The notes below the pieces were generated by a model. It worked only from the letters and a program-made list of their open reading frames with translations, made no database searches and was not told where the DNA came from. From Breznakia pachnodae (lineage in GTDB: Bacteria; Bacillota_I; Bacilli_A; Erysipelotrichales; Erysipelotrichaceae): a stretch of 64,000 bases of DNA. Both the position numbers and the translations under genes were made by a program. The stretch spans positions 372,001 through 436,000 of the forward strand of contig NZ_JAUSUR010000001.1 of assembly GCF_030814225.1 (NCBI RefSeq), read 5' to 3'. Below are positions 1 through 8,120 of this stretch, piece after piece (position 1 is the first letter of the stretch; each line of letters opens with the position of its first letter).

Positions 1-317
1 TTTTCACACTGTGTTCCTCTTCCTGAACGGTCAAATTCACACTGGTTACAATATCCTGATGTAAAGATAACTTTATCGCCTGGCTTTACGCCAACTACTC
101 CTTCTCCTACTTCAGCTACCACACCACTACACTCATGGCCTCCTAAAAATGGTAACTGATAGGCTCTTGTTCCTTTGTAGGTTCTCTGTTCAATCGTACA
201 TAAGGAAACGGTTTTGGTCTGAAATAAAACTTCATATGCTTTTAGTTTTGGTTTTTCTAATTCACGTAATTCTAAATGATCTTTTTCTGTAATCACAATT
301 GCTCTAGATGTTTCCAT
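1..317 (-). CDS. Zinc-dependent alcohol/sorbitol dehydrogenase family protein (N-terminal part, runs off left edge)
   Basis: Only the first 105 residues are in the window. They form the start of a GroES-like medium-chain dehydrogenase. A conserved GHE motif (GGHECSG) follows the first strand block, and the downstream KPGDKVIF turn and a Cys-x-x-Cys (YCNQC) fit the structural-zinc lobe of Zn-dependent polyol or alcohol dehydrogenases. The start ATG at 315-317 has an AGAGGAG ribosome site. It is the last visible gene of the PTS operon, 11 bp after the 168-aa membrane protein. It probably oxidises or reduces the imported sugar or sugar acid, but the substrate cannot be told from this fragment. 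Confidence 0.85.
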   Translation of the reverse strand, partial: METSRAIVITEKDHLELRELEKPKLKAYEVLFQTKTVSLCTIEQRTYKGTRAYQLPFLGGHECSGVVAEVGEGVVGVKPGDKVIFTSGYCNQCEFDRSGRGTQCE

Positions 318-328
318 GTTGCTCCTCT

Positions 329-835
329 CTATCCTGCAATTTTTCTATGACAGCGATAAAATCCTATACATTGTAAGAAACCCATAATAACTGCAAGTGC
401 AATACATCCACCTACAAATGCTGTATTAATAACTCCAGCAACCTGATTTGTCAGCAGACAATAACCTAGTCCACAACCAATCACAAAGAAGGCAATTCCA
501 CGAAATAGTGAACTCTTATCATCTTTGTCTGACTCTGCTTTATCCACATGCTTTGTTTTTACTGTAGATAATGCTGGTAATATCTGATAATTAAAAACAA
601 ACAGACATACTACATATACAGCAATACATAATATCATCCAAATCCAGTAATCAAGCGAAAGTAATGTACCAAGAATAATTCCTATGGAAATAGCATTGAA
701 CACACTGTTTTTAAAAATGATGGCAAAGCGTTCATTTTTTGCATTTAATAAATAGTACTGATTATGTTTTTTATCATAAAAGATTTTTCTTTTCTTCTTA
801 TCTTCAAAAATTTCTGCATTTCTACTGAAGATCAT
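329..835 (-). CDS. Small four-helix membrane protein of the PTS operon, unknown function
   Basis: A 168-aa protein with a charged N-terminus (about residues 1-40, rich in Lys/Asp and Tyr) and four hydrophobic segments in two pairs, near residues 43-60, 64-85, 111-130 and 135-155. A charged cytoplasmic-type linker (around residues 90-110) separates the pairs. I recognise no family motif. Its position between the PTS EIIA gene and the dehydrogenase suggests an accessory role in uptake of the same substrate. That is inference from context only. Confidence 0.7.
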   Translation of the reverse strand: MIFSRNAEIFEDKKKRKIFYDKKHNQYYLLNAKNERFAIIFKNSVFNAISIGIILGTLLSLDYWIWMILCIAVYVVCLFVFNYQILPALSTVKTKHVDKAESDKDDKSSLFRGIAFFVIGCGLGYCLLTNQVAGVINTAFVGGCIALAVIMGFLQCIGFYRCHRKIAG

Positions 836-853
836 AATTTCACTCCTTACTTG

Positions 854-1267
854 TTATAGATCCAGCGATTCTCTTAAATTCACAATTGTATCCTTTGACA
901 AGCCTGTTAAATGCGTTGTCATTTCATCCAGTTTCATCATATCTTTATTTGCTAATGCTTCCATTAAAAACGGCATATTTACTCCAGTGAAACACTGAAT
1001 ATGATGATCTTCTTTTAACTCATCAATTGCCAGTGCAGTCATATTAAATGGTGATCCTGCAAAGATATCTACAAATACCATTACCCCTTCACCTTGATCC
1101 ATAGCTGTTATCTTGTCCGTTATTTTATCTTTTAGCTGTTCTGGACTATCTTGTGGAAACAAACCAATTGTTTCCATTTCATCACATGCATCACCAAAGA
1201 ACATTGCTGAGCTTTCTTTAAATGCCTGTGCCAATGGGCCATGCGTTACAATTAAAATTTTTACCAT
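854..1267 (-). CDS. PTS mannose/fructose/sorbose-family EIIA component
   Basis: A 137-aa cytoplasmic phosphocarrier. The N-terminus is the typical beta strand followed by THG, placing the HPr-phosphorylated histidine at residue 9. The VDIFAGSPFN block near residues 67-76 is characteristic of EIIA-Man proteins. It accepts phosphate from HPr and passes it to the EIIB encoded in the same operon. Here EIIA is a stand-alone protein and not fused to EIIB, and it lies at the distal end of the B-C-D-A order. The ribosome site is GAAGGAG with good spacing. Confidence 0.93.
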   Translation of the reverse strand: MVKILIVTHGPLAQAFKESSAMFFGDACDEMETIGLFPQDSPEQLKDKITDKITAMDQGEGVMVFVDIFAGSPFNMTALAIDELKEDHHIQCFTGVNMPFLMEALANKDMMKLDEMTTHLTGLSKDTIVNLRESLDL

Positions 1268-1291
1268 TATTTACTCCTTCTCTTTTAAACA

Positions 1292-1323
1292 ATAAGAGGA
1301 ACCTAATAGTAGATTCCTCTTAT
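1292..1323 (-). other. Intercistronic hairpin between EIID and EIIA genes
   Basis: A perfect 10-bp inverted repeat (ATAAGAGGAA / TTCCTCTTAT) with a 12-nt loop lies in the 68-bp gap between the EIID and EIIA genes. It lacks a clean U-run on the operon strand, so it looks more like an mRNA stability or processing element, or a leaky terminator, than a full stop. Confidence 0.45.
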
Positions 1324-1335
1324 CTAAATTTACTA

Positions 1336-2166
1336 TTATCCTAGTAGTCCTACTGCTCCACCTGCAAATCCAATAACAAATAAGATTAACAGTATAGTAG
1401 TAACACTTTTTCCTTTTACCTGTAGCCAGAATCCCAGCAGCGTAACACTTAAAGGAATCAGTGATGGTACGATTTTATTTAAAATTGAACCTAAATCTAA
1501 TACACCAGTGTCCAGTTCAATTGTATAAACAGCTCCGATTGTTACATATTTAACAATCATAGCTCCCAAACAGAACAACCCGATGATACCCAGTGCAGTC
1601 GTAACCATTTTTACGAATCCACCTTCTAAGAAACGGTCAATTGAATCAATACCTAATTTGTAACCACGCATAAACATTTGATACGTTACTACAAAGTCCA
1701 ATAATGTAACTCCAATACCATACATCCATGCTCCCCAGATATGACCTTGTACAGCCCAACCTAAGATAACACTTAAGATGATTGGTTTTACCAGACCAGC
1801 CCATAAGGTATCTCCAATACCTGCAAGTGGTCCCATAAGAGCGGTTTTAATGTCTGGAATAATGGTTGCATCCATTTCTCCAGTTGTATCCATTGCCAGC
1901 CCTTCTTCAAGCGCAACAACCATACCTGGAAGAATTGCTCCCCAACGTGGCTCAGTGTTGAAATACAACATATGACGTTGAAGTCCTTCAATCATTTTTT
2001 CATTATTATTTGGATATAACTTTTCAAAGATTGGTCCCATCGCTGTTGTTAATGCTCCAGCTTGAAGACGTTGATAGTTATATGTCATGTGTGATGTCAT
2101 ATGCCAAGTAACAGCGGCTCTACGAACATCCTTTTTCGTTAATATTTGTTTTGTTTCTGTGCTCAT
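1336..2166 (-). CDS. PTS mannose/fructose/sorbose-family EIID component
   Basis: A 276-aa integral membrane protein of the EIID-Man family. It has a soluble N-terminal half (TWHMTSHMTYNYQRLQAG, then the conserved NTEPRWGAILPGMVVALEEG stretch) and C-terminal membrane segments from about residue 125 on. With EIIC it forms the translocation channel for the sugar. The gene starts 2 bp after the EIIC stop, showing tight translational linkage. Length matches the family. Confidence 0.93.
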   Translation of the reverse strand: MSTETKQILTKKDVRRAAVTWHMTSHMTYNYQRLQAGALTTAMGPIFEKLYPNNNEKMIEGLQRHMLYFNTEPRWGAILPGMVVALEEGLAMDTTGEMDATIIPDIKTALMGPLAGIGDTLWAGLVKPIILSVILGWAVQGHIWGAWMYGIGVTLLDFVVTYQMFMRGYKLGIDSIDRFLEGGFVKMVTTALGIIGLFCLGAMIVKYVTIGAVYTIELDTGVLDLGSILNKIVPSLIPLSVTLLGFWLQVKGKSVTTILLILFVIGFAGGAVGLLG

Positions 2167-2168
2167 GA

Positions 2169-2921
2169 TTATTCCGCTCCTTTCATGTCATCTTCTTTGT
2201 TGTACCCTAATTTAATTAAGATGAATGCTAAACATACACCAACTACTGCATATAGTAATAAATCTGTCATTCCAGTATAAGCAGCAATTGCAAATCCTAA
2301 TGCAAAGAACGGTAATAATTCTTTTTTATACATAAATTTCATCAACATTGACATCCCTAATGCAGGTAACATTTTTCCTACTGCACCCAGACCATTCATA
2401 GCCCATTGTGGGATACTGTTGATCAATGTTTGAATATAGTCTCCTCCATATAATGCAATTAAGAATACTGGTAATGCTCTTAATACTAATACAATTGCAG
2501 GTCCCCCCAGCATTTGAATACGACGAATCCCTCGCCAATTTCCTTTGTCTGCGAGCGCATCCATTCGTACTGGCCAAAATGACGCTACTGTCATATAAGC
2601 AACATGTACATAGTTTCCTAATAACCCAATTGGTACTGCAAATGCAACTGAGGTTTCAATCGACATTCCCCCTTGTATGGCAACAAACGTTCCTAATAAA
2701 CCAGCCCAATAAAGGTCAGAAGCATTTGCTCCTCCAGCACTGATCCACCCTAAATAGGATACGTTGACCGTTGCCCCAATAATTGTTCCCTGAACAGGAT
2801 CTCCATAGATAAGACCTACCCAGAAACCTGCCATAACAGGCTCACGGAATAGATACCAGTGATATGGTCCCTGAATCCCGTTTAGTAACGCTAATAGCGC
2901 CATTAATAATGCTTGTAACAT
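2169..2921 (-). CDS. PTS mannose/fructose/sorbose-family EIIC component
   Basis: A 250-aa polytopic membrane protein typical of EIIC-Man/Sor, with the conserved GLIYGDPVQGTIIGA segment near residues 36-50 followed by SAGGANASD. It is the substrate-binding membrane subunit. It ends with a short acidic tail (KEDDMKGAE) whose coding sequence carries the AAAGGAGCGG ribosome site for the EIID gene. Confidence 0.93.
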   Translation of the reverse strand: MLQALLMALLALLNGIQGPYHWYLFREPVMAGFWVGLIYGDPVQGTIIGATVNVSYLGWISAGGANASDLYWAGLLGTFVAIQGGMSIETSVAFAVPIGLLGNYVHVAYMTVASFWPVRMDALADKGNWRGIRRIQMLGGPAIVLVLRALPVFLIALYGGDYIQTLINSIPQWAMNGLGAVGKMLPALGMSMLMKFMYKKELLPFFALGFAIAAYTGMTDLLLYAVVGVCLAFILIKLGYNKEDDMKGAE

Positions 2922-3005
2922 AGTTTTTCTCCTCCTTTTTTACACGCATTGTATACTTTTCTCACTTCTTTATTCACACCCAAAATAAATTATTCATTCA
3001 CTGTT

Positions 3006-3491
3006 CTAAAATTTAGAAAGAACATCTTTGAATGAGAATTCATTATCTTCAGGTATTGGTTGAAGGTAAATTCTTACACCACCATCATGCAAGATATTAA
3101 GTTCATCTTTCTCTTCTGTTGACATAACAACATTTTTATATACATTTCGCTTATTTCCAGAACCTTCAATTCCACCAACCTGTAATGATGGATACTTCAC
3201 TCCCTGCTCCCAAGCTGCCAATGCCTGTGATGTATTTTTAAATAGAATCAATAAATTACCAGTTGGCATTTCTTTATTCTTCCACATGTTTGCAGCTTCT
3301 TCGACTGTAGTAACTACTACTTTTACTCCAGAAGGGGCAGCCCCTAATAATATCTTTTTAAGAAGTGGGCTTTTTGCACTTTTGTCATCAACCACGACGA
3401 TATCTGTAATATTATATTTTACTACCCATCGAGTCATTACTTGACCGTGGATCAGACGAAAGTCAATTCTAGTCAGTTTTAAGTTTTCCAT
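3006..3491 (-). CDS. PTS mannose/fructose/sorbose-family EIIB component
   Basis: A 161-aa cytoplasmic domain of the EIIB-Man/Lev/Sor family. The RLIHGQV motif puts the phosphorylated histidine at residue 15, and DDKSAKSPLLKKILLGAAP is the usual following block. It takes phosphate from EIIA and phosphorylates the sugar during transport. It is the first PTS gene in the operon, 27 bp after the aldolase. Confidence 0.93.
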   Translation of the reverse strand: MENLKLTRIDFRLIHGQVMTRWVVKYNITDIVVVDDKSAKSPLLKKILLGAAPSGVKVVVTTVEEAANMWKNKEMPTGNLLILFKNTSQALAAWEQGVKYPSLQVGGIEGSGNKRNVYKNVVMSTEEKDELNILHDGGVRIYLQPIPEDNEFSFKDVLSKF

Positions 3492-3518
3492 TAATTTTCC
3501 TCCTTGAATAATGAATGC

Positions 3519-4178
3519 TTAATTATATTCATTTACGATTGATACAAAACGTTTTGCACGTTTCGTAAGTTCATCAAACTTACCTGCATCTCTTAATTTT
3601 TTATCAATTAATTGACTACTCACACCTGCACCTGCAAATCCCAAGTCCAGATATTCACGCAATGTTTCTTCGCTTACCCCCACAGTAGCAAGATATTTCA
3701 CATGATGAATTGGTGCATAGATATCCTTGCAGTATTTCACTCCAAGCGTACCTGCCGGAAAGAACTTAATGAAATCAGCTCCAGCTTCATCAGCTGCACA
3801 TATTTCAGTAGGTGTCATTACTCCAGGAACTGATACCAGACCAAGTTTCAGTGTTTCCTTTACTATTTCTGGATTAAAGTTTGGCGAAACAATAAATTTG
3901 GCTCCAGCTTCTTTCGCATTATGCAATTGTTCTTTTGTCAGTACAGTGCCAATTCCTAAAAGTAGTTGGCCGTTTAACTCTTTATCCAAACGCTGCAGAT
4001 CGCTTTTCACCTCTGCCAATGTATTTGGATCACTAGGATCATATGTTATTTCAAAACAACGAATTCCCCCTGCATATAATGCCTTTGCCAACCTAACTAG
4101 ATCATCACCTGTGATACCTCGTGTTATTACGATCAGTTTCTCTTTTTCAATTGTTTTTATTGTCTGCTCTCTATCCAT
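3519..4178 (-). CDS. eda: KDPG/KHG-type aldolase (2-dehydro-3-deoxy-phosphogluconate aldolase family)
   Basis: A class I aldolase of 219 aa. The Schiff-base lysine sits in FIKFFPAG (residue 138 of the chosen start) and the catalytic glutamate in CFEITYD (residue 43), both as in Eda. It cleaves 2-keto-3-deoxy-6-phosphogluconate, or a related 2-keto-3-deoxy acid phosphate, to pyruvate plus an aldehyde phosphate. I chose the ATG at 4176-4178 and not the one 18 bp upstream, because AAAGGAGG lies between them with ideal spacing to the downstream ATG. Gene order puts it between the 2-hydroxyacid dehydrogenase and the PTS, so the transported compound is probably a sugar acid or a precursor of one. 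Confidence 0.9.
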   Translation of the reverse strand: MDREQTIKTIEKEKLIVITRGITGDDLVRLAKALYAGGIRCFEITYDPSDPNTLAEVKSDLQRLDKELNGQLLLGIGTVLTKEQLHNAKEAGAKFIVSPNFNPEIVKETLKLGLVSVPGVMTPTEICAADEAGADFIKFFPAGTLGVKYCKDIYAPIHHVKYLATVGVSEETLREYLDLGFAGAGVSSQLIDKKLRDAGKFDELTKRAKRFVSIVNEYN

Positions 4179-4196
4179 GATTATGCCTCCTTTCAT

Positions 4197-5177
4197 TTAC
4201 ATATCATTAATGATATTGTTCGGTTTACTCCCCACTTCAACCAAACATACATCATCAACCACCTTACGATTCATCTGCCACATACAATCCGTGTTATAGA
4301 TGGAAGAATGTGGTGTGATAATTACATTTGGAAGAGTTAATAACTCATTCTCCTTTAACATTGGTTCTACACTTGCCACATCTGCACCATAACCAAATAT
4401 CTTTTTTTCTTTCAACACTTTTATAAGTGCCTTTTCATCTATTAAATCGCCTCTACCTGAATTTATCAGAATAGCAGAAGTTTTCATTTTACTTAAGTTT
4501 TTCTCATTTAGAATATGTGTTGTTTCTTTTGTTAAATTTGCATGTAGAGAAACTACATCACTCTTTGCTAACAGTTCATCTAATTCAACTAGTGTAACTC
4601 CATCTTTATCAGCAACTTCTTTACTAAGATATGGATCATATACTAAAACTTTATTATTCAATCCATGTTGCATCATTTGGGCGTAACAGCTTCCAATATT
4701 TCCATATCCAATAATTCCAGTTACCTTATTTGTAAGTTGAATCCCCATGATTCGCTGACGATTCACATTCCACTCACCTTGATGAACCATATCATCCGCA
4801 ACCACTATATTCTTACTAATCGATAGTGTTAATGCAAGTGCCTGTTCAGCTACTGCATACATCTCTATTTCATTAGGTATTGATGTCACATAAATGTTAT
4901 GTTCTTTTGCACTCTTTAAATCAATATTGTTAAAACCAATTCCATGTCTTGCAATCAGTTTTAAATCACATTGCTTGAAGAATGTTTCACCAAAATATGG
5001 ATAGTTCCCTAATAATACATATTGATAACCTTTCAATAAATCTATTAATTCCTCAACAGGGATATCAGCGGGCAGAATAAACTTTTCAACCTTACCAACA
5101 TTTACCTCTAACTCTTCTACAAACTCAGGAAACTCTCTTCCAAAACTTGTAATATTAATAACTGCAATTTTCCCCAT
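4197..5177 (-). CDS. D-isomer-specific 2-hydroxyacid dehydrogenase
   Basis: A 326-aa NAD-dependent dehydrogenase of the D-3-phosphoglycerate / D-lactate dehydrogenase family. The nucleotide-binding GYGNIG is at residues 157-162. The catalytic triad is visible as Arg in NSGRGDLID (242), Glu in SVEPM (271) and His in TPHSS (290). It interconverts a 2-keto acid and a D-2-hydroxy acid. It is the first gene of the operon, followed by the aldolase. In that context it may reduce or oxidise a 2-keto-3-deoxy sugar acid or the pyruvate formed. A housekeeping SerA role is unlikely given the PTS neighbourhood and the lack of an ACT domain. Confidence 0.9.
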   Translation of the reverse strand: MGKIAVINITSFGREFPEFVEELEVNVGKVEKFILPADIPVEELIDLLKGYQYVLLGNYPYFGETFFKQCDLKLIARHGIGFNNIDLKSAKEHNIYVTSIPNEIEMYAVAEQALALTLSISKNIVVADDMVHQGEWNVNRQRIMGIQLTNKVTGIIGYGNIGSCYAQMMQHGLNNKVLVYDPYLSKEVADKDGVTLVELDELLAKSDVVSLHANLTKETTHILNEKNLSKMKTSAILINSGRGDLIDEKALIKVLKEKKIFGYGADVASVEPMLKENELLTLPNVIITPHSSIYNTDCMWQMNRKVVDDVCLVEVGSKPNNIINDM

Positions 5178-5215
5178 TCACATCCCCACTTTCTTATTGT
5201 TTCTCACACAGCTAT

Positions 5216-5231
5216 GCCCTGTGACACCCAA
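5216..5231 (-). promoter_or_regulatory. Possible sigma-54 type -24/-12 element upstream of the PTS operon
   Basis: On the minus strand the sequence reads TTGG, ten bases, then GCAT. The GG and GC therefore sit at the exact 10-base spacing of -24/-12 promoters. The surrounding bases fit the TGGCAC-N5-TTGC consensus poorly. A start would lie about 25-30 bp before the dehydrogenase ATG. LevR-type regulators normally act on such promoters, which raises the prior, but the regulator here lacks a recognisable GAFTGA loop. Confidence 0.35.
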
Positions 5232-5377
5232 ATCATATTACAATCAACTTTTTTGTCAAATTGGATTTTTTCTATTTAGTGTGTAATCATTGTGTGTTAT
5301 AATTTGTACGTATTGTTAGCGTTTACATTACGCTTACTTGTGAAATCTTTGGCTAAATGTCATCAAAAGTGTATTTT

Positions 5378-5416
5378 GTGTCAATCGAAAATAGATATAT
5401 AACACTCTTTTGACAC
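5378..5416. promoter_or_regulatory. Inverted repeat GTGTCAA ... TTGACAC upstream of the regulator gene
   Basis: GTGTCAA (5378-5384) and TTGACAC (5410-5416) form a perfect 7-bp inverted repeat 50-90 bp upstream of the regulator start, in the divergent intergene region. It could be an operator or upstream activating site for the PRD regulator. The right arm also overlaps a possible -35 (TTGACA). Confidence 0.35.
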
Positions 5417-5465
5417 TCTATAACTGTTTTTCATTACCAAATTACACTAAAAAATAGGAGAAATT

Positions 5466-7853
5466 ATGAACACTTCAAGAAAAGATATGATTTTGAAAAC
5501 GATAGATGATTATACGATTGAGAGCATATCAAATGATTCATTTACTTTTGAGAATTGTAACGCCCAAACAATTGCACTAGATACTAATCTTGATCGTGCA
5601 AATGTATCAAGAATCCTAAACCAGTTATTTAATGAACAAGCGTTAATTAAAGTAAAGGGACGTCCTACTTTATACTTGTCAAGAAAGGTAGTCATTACTC
5701 AATTTCATTTCAAAAATGTTCCTCAGGTAATATCTAACCCTGAAACCATTAAGGATTATTTTGTCTTCCATACGAATGCAGACGATGTAATTCTAAAAAA
5801 AGGACTGACAATGATTGGAAGTCGTAAAGGTGAATCCTTACATGAAATCATCAATCATATCAGCCCTGCCCTATACTATAATCAGACTAGTACAATGCCA
5901 GCACCAATTATTGCAATTCAAGGTGAAGTTGGTTCTGGAAAAAAATATTTTGCTCAAAAATTGTTTGAATATGGAATTCATAATAAATACTTTTCTAAAA
6001 AGAGTAAATATCAAATTATTGATCATGCTACACTTCTAAATAAGTCTTATGATTTAGAATCTATTATTAACCCTAATATTACTTCTGTAATTATGATAGA
6101 AGTATTTCATAGTTTTTACGAAAATGATATCTATCAGATAACGAATAATATTCTTCATTTATATAGTTTCCACAATAAATCAAAACCATCTTTAATTTTT
6201 CTGATAGATTCTAAAGTGCAGAATTTTGAATACTTTAAAACACTAACGCCTTACTACATCAGTTATCCAAACATGAGTGATCGAACACCAGAAGAAATTC
6301 TAAGTTTTATTCTTCATTTTATTCAGAATACCTGTGATAATATTGGCTATATTTTACGGGTATCAAAAGATACATTACTTCCTTTTGCCTGTAAACACTA
6401 TCCACTGAATCTATATCAGTTAAAGAATGAAGTTACTTATACGGTCACTAAAAAAGTCTATACATCTGGAATTAATAGTAATTATCCAGTAAATATAAAT
6501 TTTGACACGATATCAAAAGAATTATTATTTGAAAATAATTATGATAAATCCAAAGAGTTGGATTTCAATAATCTAATCCAACAACTGTTACCACCAATAA
6601 TTGAATTCATTCCGAATCAAAAATGTAAAGCTATTGATAATTTAATGAGAAGTGATATTATCACTGACTTATTCATTACAGTAGAAAATGAAACTTTGGC
6701 TCAACAGGCAAAATATGACGTATATAATGTACGTTCCAAGCTTACGGATTCATCTTCTTTATATGAACATTACACGTTAATTGAAACTTTAGAGCCTACC
6801 TTTAATAAAACAAAACTAAAAAACGATAAGCAATTATTAAGTTTTTTATACTATCAGATTGACAAAATGCTAACGGGAACATTCTCACAAGAATTTACCT
6901 TTGAAAATATTGAATATATCGAATCTGATCAGTCAAAGAAATTAGCAACACGTATAATTACGCTAGTTGAGCATCGTATGTCAAGACAGTTAAGCACTAC
7001 TTATCGTAATTACATTCGTAACTATATTTATTATTCCTTGGAGTCTATTAGTGTAAAGTCATCTGTTGTCTTAGTCTTATGTCATGGCGAGCGAATAGCA
7101 GAGAATTTTGCTCAAATCCAAAACTTTGCAACCGAATCAAGATTATTCTATTCTTTTGACTATACAAATTATTACCAAAACAATGATATAAACTTATTCA
7201 TTAATGAACTGAGTAAAATTTTAGCTTATATTGATCGAGGACATGGAGTATTACTTGTAGGTGATATGCCTCCCCTACTGAACTTAAATCAAAAGTTGGT
7301 AAAGAAGACTAATATACCTATTTTCTCAATTGACGCTGCTTCGCTTCCTTTATTTGTAAGAATATCCGATACCCTAAAAACCCATGGATCTCAGTTCGGG
7401 AGTATGATGTATACGATTATGAATGACAATAAATATATTAAATCTTTCCTGGAATCAACTACCTTAATCAACAAAGGAACACGGCAGGAAGATCCATATA
7501 TCAAAGCGTTTGATCATTACTTTAAACACGTGAATACACTACGTACAAATGAAATCTTATATGGTGCTCTCTTCAATATATGTAAAGAGTTATCGATTCC
7601 AATGAACAATGACATTATTATTCATTTCTTGTTTCATGGTAATTTTATGCTAGAACGAACAATTACCCAAGAACTAGTTAACTTTAAAGGATTATTTGAT
7701 TTTATTTATGACAATGAAGAAATTTATACTGTTATCAGAAAGAACATTAAAGAAATCATTAGTTTCTCACGTTTAGAAATTGACGAAGCAGAGATTGCTG
7801 TTCTTACAGAGATTATAAATAACTTTATTAAAAAGATGAAAATAGGGGTATAG
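5466..7853 (+). CDS. LevR-like PTS-controlled transcriptional regulator (HTH, degenerate AAA+, PRD, EIIA-Man, PRD)
   Basis: A 795-aa modular regulator. It has an N-terminal winged-helix region (about 1-75, with the RPTLY turn) and an AAA+-like domain (about 120-320). Its Walker A is GEVGSGKK at 153-160 and its Walker-B-like stretch is VIMIEVF near 209-215. Then come a PRD (about 470-540, LVEHRMSRQL), an EIIA-Man-like domain (about 545-680, starting VVLVLCHGER, which keeps the phosphorylatable His) and a C-terminal PRD (IHFLFHGNFMLER). This is the architecture of LevR/ManR activators, which sense the PTS through phosphorylation. No GAFTGA sigma-54-contact motif is visible and Walker B is weak, so the ATPase domain may be non-functional or act differently. 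It is divergent from the PTS operon it presumably controls. Confidence 0.88.
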   Translation: MNTSRKDMILKTIDDYTIESISNDSFTFENCNAQTIALDTNLDRANVSRILNQLFNEQALIKVKGRPTLYLSRKVVITQFHFKNVPQVISNPETIKDYFVFHTNADDVILKKGLTMIGSRKGESLHEIINHISPALYYNQTSTMPAPIIAIQGEVGSGKKYFAQKLFEYGIHNKYFSKKSKYQIIDHATLLNKSYDLESIINPNITSVIMIEVFHSFYENDIYQITNNILHLYSFHNKSKPSLIFLIDSKVQNFEYFKTLTPYYISYPNMSDRTPEEILSFILHFIQNTCDNIGYILRVSKDTLLPFACKHYPLNLYQLKNEVTYTVTKKVYTSGINSNYPVNINFDTISKELLFENNYDKSKELDFNNLIQQLLPPIIEFIPNQKCKAIDNLMRSDIITDLFITVENETLAQQAKYDVYNVRSKLTDSSSLYEHYTLIETLEPTFNKTKLKNDKQLLSFLYYQIDKMLTGTFSQEFTFENIEYIESDQSKKLATRIITLVEHRMSRQLSTTYRNYIRNYIYYSLESISVKSSVVLVLCHGERIAENFAQIQNFATESRLFYSFDYTNYYQNNDINLFINELSKILAYIDRGHGVLLVGDMPPLLNLNQKLVKKTNIPIFSIDAASLPLFVRISDTLKTHGSQFGSMMYTIMNDNKYIKSFLESTTLINKGTRQEDPYIKAFDHYFKHVNTLRTNEILYGALFNICKELSIPMNNDIIIHFLFHGNFMLERTITQELVNFKGLFDFIYDNEEIYTVIRKNIKEIISFSRLEIDEAEIAVLTEIINNFIKKMKIGV

Positions 7854-7928
7854 AAAATATATCTTCATTACATCTCCAATACAACAATATAATATTATGC
7901 TATTGTTTAATTAGAAAAGGAGGATATT

Positions 7929-8063
7929 ATGAGTAAGGAAGAACTTAAGAAAATGAAGAAAAAAGGTGATGAATATGGTAAAGATATGCGCTCTTTATAT
8001 ATTGGAGGTTTCATTCTTGCATTAGTAATCATAATCATGTTTTTAATTTATCAGTTTACATAA
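7929..8063 (+). CDS. 44-aa single-span membrane microprotein
   Basis: A short ORF with a near-perfect ribosome site (AAAAGGAGGATATT before the ATG). It encodes a very basic/acidic N-terminus of about 22 residues (many Lys and Glu) followed by one hydrophobic helix ending in LIYQFT. It lies 75 bp after the regulator and is followed by a strong terminator. It looks genuinely translated. I recognise no family; many Bacillota carry such one-helix microproteins. Confidence 0.65.
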   Translation: MSKEELKKMKKKGDEYGKDMRSLYIGGFILALVIIIMFLIYQFT

Positions 8064-8089
8064 GTTAGTTTTCAGTTCACTGTCGAAAG

Positions 8090-8118
8090 CAAAAAAGGAC
8101 CAATGGTCCTTTTTGTCT
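8090..8118. terminator. Bidirectional terminator
   Basis: The hairpin AAAAAGGACC-AAT-GGTCCTTTTT has A- and T-runs on both sides. It serves the microprotein on the plus strand and the DUF4353 lipoprotein gene on the minus strand, converging here. Confidence 0.85.
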
Positions 8119-8120
8119 TT

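Noticed and set aside
1778..1975. Plus-strand ORFs inside the PTS, GroEL, PFL, transketolase, tape measure and similar genes
   Set aside because: They are antisense or out-of-frame shadows of well-supported genes, with no ribosome sites and compositionally odd translations.
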